Assembly (NCBI GenBank): GCA_964629475.1
Contig: CAZVQW010000011.1
Location: forward strand, 1 to 64,000
Direction: 5' to 3'
DNA from: SMWD01 sp964629475
Lineage (GTDB): Bacteria > Pseudomonadota > Gammaproteobacteria > Steroidobacterales > GCA-2729495
DNA: 64,000 nt
This document shows positions 58,298 through 64,000 of this stretch, one piece after another. The position numbers and the translations under genes were made by a program. The notes under the pieces were generated by a model, which was given only the letters and a program-made list of their open reading frames with translations, ran no database searches and was not told the origin of the DNA. How positions within the stretch are numbered: the first letter of the stretch is position 1; every line of letters starts with the position of its first letter.

Positions 58298-60532
58298 TCA
58301 GTACAGCTCAGCCGGGTCGACATCGACCGACCATCTGGCTTTGCGGGCGGATTTCAGGTCGTCGAGGGCGGGTCGCCATTCGCTGAGAAACTGCTGTAGC
58401 TGTCCCCGGGTGTCTGCCTGGATCAGCAATTGTCCGCGATAGCGGCCGGCGCGGCGTTCCATCGGGGCGGCCGCCGGGCCGAGCCAGCGGATGCCGGTGA
58501 ACCGGCCGGCGTTGATGAGTTGCAATGCCAGGTTGCGGGCCTCGTCGAGGAAGTCGAACGCGTTGTGCCGCTTTGTGGCTTCGGCGCGTGTCAGCGCGAG
58601 GCAGGAATAGGGTGGCCAACCGGCTGACTTGCGCTCTGCCATCGCCTGGACCGCGAATCGATCGTAGCCTTCCGCAACGAGGGTCATCAGCAGCGGATGA
58701 TCGGGGAACAGCGTCTGGATATATACCTCGCCCGGTCGGTCGCCACGACCGGCACGTCCGGCGACCTGGATGAACGACTGGGCGAATCGTTCGCTGCTGC
58801 GAAAATCGGTGCCGAATAATCCCTGGTCGGCGTCGATGATGGCGACCATTGTGACGTTTGGAAAATCATGTCCCTTGGTCAGCATTTGTGTGCCGAGCAG
58901 GATGCGCGCTTCACCGCTGCGCACGAGTTCGAGTCGGCGTTCGATCTCACCCTTGCGCCGTGTCGTGTCCCGGTCGATGCGCACGATGTTGTATTGCCCG
59001 AACAAATCCTGCAGCGCCTGTTCGAGCCGTTCCGTGCCCTGCCCCACCGGCAGCAGATCGGGAGCGTGGCATTCCGCACATTCATTCGGCACGGCGTGTT
59101 CGACGCCGCAATGGTGGCAAATCAGGCGTGCGCGGTGCTGGTGAAATACGAGCCGGGCGTCGCAGCGCCGGCATTCGACGAGCTGGCCGCAGCTGGTACA
59201 CATCATGCTCGGTGCGAAGCCGCGGCGATTCAGGTACAAGAGCACCTGGCCGTCCGCGTCGAGGTGGCGGGCAATTGCGATGCGCAGCGGTTCGGTCAGA
59301 CCATCCTTGCAAGGCTGTACGCGCAGATCGATCAATCTGACCTCGGGCTGTCGTGCGCTGCCGGGGCGCTCCGGCAGAAGCAGTTTGGAGTAACGGCCTG
59401 CATTGACGTTCTCAAGTGATTCGAACGATGGTGTTGCCGAGCCCAGTACGATCGGACTGTCGAGTTGGCGTGCACGCCAGACCGCCAGATCGCGGGCCGA
59501 GTAGCGGAAGCCGTCCTGCTGCTTTAGCGAAGTGTCATGTTCTTCGTCGATGATGATCAATCCGGGATTTGGCAACGGGGTAAAGATCGCCGAGCGTGTG
59601 CCGATAATGACGCCGGCGCTGCCGTCACGTGCTGCGCGCCACGCAGCGAGTCGTTCCGTCTCGTTTAGTCCGGAATGCAGGACCGCGATGCCGGTGTTCA
59701 GGCGGCGACGAAACCGATCGACAAGTTGCGGCGTCAGGCCGATCTCGGGAACCAGCAACAGGCTTTGCCGGCCATGTTCCAGTTCGCGTTCGATGCAGCG
59801 CAGATAGACTTCGGTTTTGCCGCTGCCGGTCACGCCTTCGAGCAGAAACGCGGCAAATCCGCTCGCAGCCATGATCGTGTCTATGGCGGCACGCTGAGCA
59901 TCGGTCGGAGTCGGTGGAAGCTCGATGCATTGACTGTTAGCGGGGCCGGTTATTGCAAGGGGACTGATCTGTCGTTGAGACTGATCGAGTAATTTTTTTT
60001 CAATGAGTTTGGCGGCGGCCGCTCGCCATGTCGTACCGGCGGCTGACAGCACAGTATCGCCGGCACCATCGGGTGTCTCCCGTGCCAGTTCGATAATGCG
60101 GGCCTGGACCGGTGCCCGCCTGGCTAGTGCCTTTGTATCGACATTTCGGCCTTGCTCGGTTGCTCGCCAGATACTTTCGGTTGCATTAACGGCGCCACCT
60201 TTGCGCAGCAATGCGGGCAATGCCGTGGACATCACTTCACCGGGCGCGTATCGGTAATAATCGGCCGCCCATTCGAGTAAGGCCATGATCGATTCATCAA
60301 GCAGTGGTTCGGCATCGATGACGCGAATTGCTGTACGCAGTTTCGCTGCCGGTATTGCCGATGACTCTGTAACGGTAACGATGATGCCGATGCGGGTTTG
60401 TTTACCGAACGGCACGACGATGCGCTTCCCTCGAACTGGTACCTGTCCATCGGCACCCTGATCAGGGCAACGATAATCGAACAGTCGCAACAAAGGAGTG
60501 GCCAGGCCGATGCGCAGAATGTTTCCGGTCAC
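58298..60532 (-). CDS. priA: Primosomal replication-restart helicase PriA
   Basis: 744 aa superfamily 2 helicase that reloads replisomes at stalled forks. The start is GTG 60532, with GGAG nine bases upstream, giving VTGNILRIGLATPLLRLFDY and a length close to E. coli PriA. The longer frame to 60601 crosses DnaA-box-like sites. Motifs are Walker A GVTGSGKTEVYL, DEEH in IIIDEEHDTSLKQQ and GTRSAIFTPLPN. Eight zinc-binding cysteines lie in CTSCGQLVECRRC and ICHHCGVEHAVPNECAEC. The C-terminal helicase motifs are GTQMLTKGHDFPN and QVAGRAGRGDRPGEV. argS follows. Confidence 0.97.
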   Translation of the reverse strand: MTGNILRIGLATPLLRLFDYRCPDQGADGQVPVRGKRIVVPFGKQTRIGIIVTVTESSAIPAAKLRTAIRVIDAEPLLDESIMALLEWAADYYRYAPGEVMSTALPALLRKGGAVNATESIWRATEQGRNVDTKALARRAPVQARIIELARETPDGAGDTVLSAAGTTWRAAAAKLIEKKLLDQSQRQISPLAITGPANSQCIELPPTPTDAQRAAIDTIMAASGFAAFLLEGVTGSGKTEVYLRCIERELEHGRQSLLLVPEIGLTPQLVDRFRRRLNTGIAVLHSGLNETERLAAWRAARDGSAGVIIGTRSAIFTPLPNPGLIIIDEEHDTSLKQQDGFRYSARDLAVWRARQLDSPIVLGSATPSFESLENVNAGRYSKLLLPERPGSARQPEVRLIDLRVQPCKDGLTEPLRIAIARHLDADGQVLLYLNRRGFAPSMMCTSCGQLVECRRCDARLVFHQHRARLICHHCGVEHAVPNECAECHAPDLLPVGQGTERLEQALQDLFGQYNIVRIDRDTTRRKGEIERRLELVRSGEARILLGTQMLTKGHDFPNVTMVAIIDADQGLFGTDFRSSERFAQSFIQVAGRAGRGDRPGEVYIQTLFPDHPLLMTLVAEGYDRFAVQAMAERKSAGWPPYSCLALTRAEATKRHNAFDFLDEARNLALQLINAGRFTGIRWLGPAAAPMERRAGRYRGQLLIQADTRGQLQQFLSEWRPALDDLKSARKARWSVDVDPAELY

Positions 60533-60547
60533 GCCCCCGGCTCCGAG

Positions 60548-60582
60548 TTTTCCACAAAACCTGTGGATAAATCTGTGGAAAT
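60548..60582. promoter_or_regulatory. Cluster of DnaA-box-like sites upstream of priA
   Basis: TGTGGATAA (60562-60570) is a perfect DnaA box (TTATCCACA on the minus strand). TTTTCCACA (60548-60556) has one mismatch and TGTGGAAAT (60574-60582) two. TTTCCACA and TGTGGAAA form an inverted repeat around the perfect box. A further one-mismatch site, TGTGCATAA, is at 60746-60754. An A/T-rich stretch (about 60622-60694) lies between. This could be DnaA control of priA or part of an origin region. The remaining 544-nt gap to pntB holds one hairpin and nothing else recognised. Confidence 0.5.
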
Positions 60583-60889
60583 CGCGCCCGATCGAGGCCA
60601 AATCGTGTATCGGGCGTTCCGGTGATTCAATCTGATTAAAAATTGATCGATATTATGAATCTTATGGAAAAACATAGGGTTATTTTTCTTTTGTAAGCTA
60701 CTGCACGGCAAAAGTTCTCTAAGGCCATGCCATTTATTGAATCCTTGTGCATAACTGACGGTCTCAACCAGTGAACGTTGCCGGTCGGCGGCAGAAAATT
60801 CGATGGCTGGTCGTTTTATAGCAGATCAGGCGTGCTTTGCGCGGGTGGTTGCAGCCAGCGCCAGCGGCTTGAATACTGGCGTAAAACGA

Positions 60890-60914
60890 CAAAAGCCCCG
60901 GGACGGGGCTTTTG
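60890..60914 (-). terminator. Predicted terminator downstream of pntAB
   Basis: CAAAAGCCCC (60890-60899) and GGGGCTTTTG (60905-60914) form a 10-bp stem with a five-base loop. T-containing flanks on both strands allow bidirectional use. It is 163 nt past the pntB stop and is the only terminator-like structure before priA. Confidence 0.75.
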
Positions 60915-61076
60915 GATTGATTTGAAACGGTACAGATGCGCCCACACCTAGCTCGAAAACGAGACTTTTATTGTTGCAGACGCACCCGTAACCGAACCAC
61001 GATTATAGCGAAACCCGGGTACGATTCCTTGATCGGGTTCTCACTTCCATGATGGCTACCGCTGCAGATATACCGG

Positions 61077-62489
61077 CTACAGGTCGCCGAGTACATCGTC
61101 CAGGCTTTCTCGCGCATCGCCGAACAGCATCCGTGTATTGTCGAGGAAGAACAACGGGTTTTGCACGCCGGCGTAACCGGTCGCCATGCTGCGTTTGAGT
61201 ACGATCGTCGTACCGCCCTTCCAGCATTCGAGCACCGGCATGCCGGCGATCGGGCTATTGGGATCGGTCAGTGCGGACGGGTTGACGATGTCGTTGGCGC
61301 CGATGATGATGGACACGTCGACGTCCGGGAAATCATCGTTGATCTCATCCATCTCGAACACGATGTCGTATGGTACTTTTGCCTCGGCCAGCAATACGTT
61401 CATGTGACCGGGCATGCGGCCGGCGACCGGGTGGATGCCGAAACGTACGTTCACGCCATCATCGCGCAGTTTGCGCGTGATCTCGTGCACGATGTGCTGC
61501 GCCTGGGCGACGGCCATGCCGTAACCCGGGATGATCATGACTTCCTTCGCATTCTTGAGCAGTTCGGCTGTCTCGGTCGTGTCGATCGGCACGACCTCGC
61601 CCTGATCCACATCACCTCCGGCACTCGCACCGCTCGTCGTGCCGAAACCGCCGGCGATGACGGATATGAAGTTGCGGTTCATTGCCCGACACATGATGTA
61701 ACTGAGGATCGCGCCGGAACTACCGACCAGCGCGCCGGTTACGATCAGCAGGTCATTGCTTAGCATGAAACCGGTCGCCGCTGCAGCCCAGCCCGAATAA
61801 CTGTTCAACATCGACACGACGACCGGCATGTCGGCGCCGCCGATGGCCATGACCATGTGAATGCCGAACAGCAACGCGATGACCGTCATGATCAGCAGGC
61901 TCACCATGCCGCCGCCGTCGGCCGATTGTGCAACAAATAGCTGGCCGATCCAGATTGCTGCGATGAGCAGGCCGAGATTCATCCAGTGCCGTGCCGGCAG
62001 GATCATCGGGTTGCCACTGATCTTGCCGCTGAGTTTGCCGAATGCGATGACTGAGCCGGAGAAGGTGACGGCACCGATCAGGACACCGATATAAATTTCA
62101 ATGTCATGGATCGTCTGCTCGACACCGACGAAATGAATGTCCGGATCTCCGAAGCTCGCGTAGCCGACGAATACAGCCGCCACACCGACGAGGCTGTGCA
62201 GGATCGCGACAAGTTCGGGCATCTGCGTCATCTGCACGCGTTTTGCGAGCACGAGACCGATTGCGCCGCCGATGACCAGCGCGCCGATCAGCAGCGTGTA
62301 GTTGTCGGTCACTTCCCAGATGATCGTCGCGAGCAGTGCGATGCCCATACCGACCATGCCGAACAGGTTACCGCGCCGCGCCGTTTCCGGGTGGCTGAGC
62401 CCGCCGAGGGCGAGAATGAATAAAATCGTGGCGCCGATGTAGGCGGCTGTGACCATCTGGCTTGATCCGTCGGAAACAAGGTGTTCCAT
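61077..62489 (-). CDS. pntB: NAD(P) transhydrogenase subunit beta
   Basis: 470 aa inner-membrane subunit of the proton-translocating transhydrogenase that makes NADPH from NADH. The start is ATG 62489, with AAAGGAG upstream; a longer frame to 62570 is unsupported. About nine membrane spans fill the first 270 residues (ATILFILALGGLSHPETARR, FGKLSGKISGNPMILPARHW). The C-terminal NADP domain has VMIIPGYGMAVAQAQH, RFGIHPVAGRMPGHMNVLLA, EMDEINDDFPDVDVSIIIGA, and KRSMATGYAGVQNPLFF. Length and motifs match E. coli PntB. pntA lies 13 nt upstream. Confidence 0.97.
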   Translation of the reverse strand: MEHLVSDGSSQMVTAAYIGATILFILALGGLSHPETARRGNLFGMVGMGIALLATIIWEVTDNYTLLIGALVIGGAIGLVLAKRVQMTQMPELVAILHSLVGVAAVFVGYASFGDPDIHFVGVEQTIHDIEIYIGVLIGAVTFSGSVIAFGKLSGKISGNPMILPARHWMNLGLLIAAIWIGQLFVAQSADGGGMVSLLIMTVIALLFGIHMVMAIGGADMPVVVSMLNSYSGWAAAATGFMLSNDLLIVTGALVGSSGAILSYIMCRAMNRNFISVIAGGFGTTSGASAGGDVDQGEVVPIDTTETAELLKNAKEVMIIPGYGMAVAQAQHIVHEITRKLRDDGVNVRFGIHPVAGRMPGHMNVLLAEAKVPYDIVFEMDEINDDFPDVDVSIIIGANDIVNPSALTDPNSPIAGMPVLECWKGGTTIVLKRSMATGYAGVQNPLFFLDNTRMLFGDARESLDDVLGDL

Positions 62490-62502
62490 CGTGATGACTC
62501 CT

Positions 62503-64000
62503 TTATTTCCTGAACATGTCGAGCATGCGACGCGTGACCGCGAAGCCGCCGAATATATTAATGCTGGCAATCAGCACCGTGACACCGGCGATTAACGTGA
62601 TCCACGTTTCGCCGGAACTGATTTGCAGCAGCGCGCCGATAATGATGATGCTGCTGATCGCGTTCGTGACACTCATCAGCGGCGTATGCAATGCCGCGGT
62701 GACGTTCCAGATCACCATGTAACCGACGAAGCACGCGAGTACAAATACGGTGAAGTGCGCCATGAACGACGGTGGCGCGACCTGACCGAGGCCGAACAGC
62801 GCCAGCGCGCCGAGGCCGAATGTCAGAAGAGGTCCGACGACACTCGGCTTCTTGTCTTCTGCTTGCACAGGTGCGGCGACCGGTTCTGCCTTTTTCGGCG
62901 GTGGTGCTGCAGACAGCTTGGGTGCCGGTGGCGGCCACGTGATCTGCCCGTCCTTGACAACAGTGGTGCCGCGTACGACCTCGTCTTCCATATCGACGAC
63001 CAGCTCGCCGTCTTTCTCCGGACACATGTCCGTTACCATGTGGCGCAGGTTCGTGCCATACAGCTGGCTCGATTGCGCAGCCAACCGGCTCGGCAGGTCG
63101 GTGTAACCGATCAGCGTGACGTCGTGCTTGACGACCACCTGACCGGCCTCGGTCAATTTGCAGTTGCCGCCCTGTTCGGCGGCCAGATCGACGATAACGC
63201 TGCCGGGCTTCATCGACTCGACCATTTCGGCCGTAATCAGTTCGGGAGCGGGTTTACCCGGAATCAGCGCGGTCGTGACGATGATATCGACTTCCTTCGC
63301 CTGCTCGGCGAACAAGGCCATTTCAGCGGCGATGAATTCCTCGCTCATGACTTTTGCGTAGCCGCCGCTGCCCGAGCCTTCTTCTTCGAAGTCGAGCAGC
63401 AGGAATTCGCCGTCCATGCTCTCGACCTGTTCCTTGACCTCGGGCCGGGTGTCGAAGGCTCTGACGATTGCGCCCATGCTTTTGGCCGCACCGATGGCGG
63501 CGAGGCCGGCAACGCCTGCGCCGATAACCAGGACCTTGGCCGGCGGCACCTTGCCGGCGGCCGTAATCTGGCCGGTGAAGAACCGGCCGAAGTGTTGTGC
63601 CGCTTCGACGATGGCACGATAACCGGCAATATTGGCCATCGAACTCAATGCATCGAGCTTTTGCGCGCGCGAGATGCGTGGCACGCTGTCCATCGCCAGC
63701 GCCGTGACGCCCTTGGCAGCCAGCGCATCGAGCATGGATTGATTCTGGCCGGGCCACAGGAAGCTGATCAGTACCTGGCCTTTGTGCAGCAGATCCAGCT
63801 CATCCACATTCAGGGTCGGGTGCCTCTCGGGTCCGCGCACCTTCATGATGATATCGCTGCCGGACCACAATTCTCGGGTGTCGCTGACGATCTCGACGCC
63901 GGCCTCGGCGTATGCCGAGTCGGCAAAATTAGCTGGTTCGCCGGCGCCGGTTTCAATGGCGACGGAAAAGCCGAGCTTCTGTAGCTGGGTGGCGACATCG
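62503..64000 (-). CDS. pntA: NAD(P) transhydrogenase subunit alpha (5' partial, runs off the window)
   Basis: The stop is at 62503 and the frame stays open to the window end; the start is beyond 64000. The visible N-terminal part (QLQKLGFSVAIETGAGEPAN) corresponds to about residue 25 of E. coli PntA, so only some 20-30 codons are missing. The NAD domain has VLVIGAGVAGLAAIGAAKSM, ALIPGKPAPELI and a PGSVIVDLAAEQGGN signature. A proline- and lysine-rich linker (PPPKKAEPVAAP) leads to four C-terminal membrane spans. It is thus the fused alpha1-alpha2 form. It forms an operon with pntB. Confidence 0.96.
   Translation of the reverse strand, partial: DVATQLQKLGFSVAIETGAGEPANFADSAYAEAGVEIVSDTRELWSGSDIIMKVRGPERHPTLNVDELDLLHKGQVLISFLWPGQNQSMLDALAAKGVTALAMDSVPRISRAQKLDALSSMANIAGYRAIVEAAQHFGRFFTGQITAAGKVPPAKVLVIGAGVAGLAAIGAAKSMGAIVRAFDTRPEVKEQVESMDGEFLLLDFEEEGSGSGGYAKVMSEEFIAAEMALFAEQAKEVDIIVTTALIPGKPAPELITAEMVESMKPGSVIVDLAAEQGGNCKLTEAGQVVVKHDVTLIGYTDLPSRLAAQSSQLYGTNLRHMVTDMCPEKDGELVVDMEDEVVRGTTVVKDGQITWPPPAPKLSAAPPPKKAEPVAAPVQAEDKKPSVVGPLLTFGLGALALFGLGQVAPPSFMAHFTVFVLACFVGYMVIWNVTAALHTPLMSVTNAISSIIIIGALLQISSGETWITLIAGVTVLIASINIFGGFAVTRRMLDMFRK

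Noticed and set aside
62623..63984. 453-codon open frame on the + strand
   Set aside because: It is the mirror of pntA, whose minus-strand product has all transhydrogenase motifs. Long antisense frames are expected in GC-rich genes.
1..64000. CRISPR array
   Set aside because: The repeats are palindromic, dispersed and not regularly spaced, and no cas gene is present.
1..64000. tRNA or rRNA genes
   Set aside because: No cloverleaf with a GGTTCGA-type T-arm or rRNA core sequence was seen in the intergenic gaps by eye; a tRNAscan run would settle it.

Overview
The window looks like a chromosomal segment of a moderately GC-rich gammaproteobacterium. This rests on gene content and order: rsmG-parA-parB followed by a complete atpIBEFHAGDC operon and glmU-glmS; tsaC-topA-smg-dprA facing def-fmt-rsmB-ntrY-ntrX; priA-argS next to a SPOR protein; and PntAB. 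The large outer-membrane receptor, the TPR-sulfotransferases and the many short palindromic repeats would suit a free-living marine or soil lineage near Woeseiales, Steroidobacterales or Xanthomonadales. That placement is an inference; there is no rRNA gene to fix it. No tRNA, rRNA, CRISPR array, transposase or prophage gene was seen.

Layout. 1-2848: 3' part of an oligopeptide ABC transporter operon, with two permeases and a fused double ATPase. 2939-4541: cytochrome c4 and a YhdH/AcuI-type reductase. 4577-17926: near-origin housekeeping block (rsmG, parAB, F1Fo ATP synthase, glmU, glmS). 18060-24903: HD phosphohydrolase, xthA, prlC, gor, a VapBC toxin-antitoxin pair and a VanY-like peptidase. 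25220-35489: accessory region with a TonB-dependent receptor, a two-domain methyltransferase, two tandem TPR-sulfotransferases, a transglutaminase-like TPR lipoprotein, a small exported protein, a gene relic and a GFA-family protein. 35522-46730: aroE, tag, a secreted subtilase, tsaC, topA, smg, dprA and a LysM protein. 46946-54053: def, fmt, rsmB, a DUF4390 protein and the NtrYX two-component system. 54128-64000: CBS protein, CapA-like lipoprotein, SPOR protein, argS, priA, and pntB-pntA (pntA cut by the window end).

The most distinctive feature is the density of short inverted repeats of at least five sequence families. They sit between genes, at stop codons (parB, ntrX, glmS, the HD gene), and apparently inside the N-terminal coding regions of two exported proteins (the subtilase and the DUF4390 protein). 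Two copies of one family share their interior as well as their arms, so they behave like a small mobile unit, although no mobilising enzyme lies in the window. The best candidate for an undescribed functional system is 25220-34981, where a receptor, a methyltransferase fused to a second domain, paired sulfotransferases and a transglutaminase-like lipoprotein lie together. Other points of interest are a terminator-like hairpin between a good promoter and atpI, a degenerate NtrX ATPase domain, and DnaA-box-like sites beside an AT-rich stretch upstream of priA.
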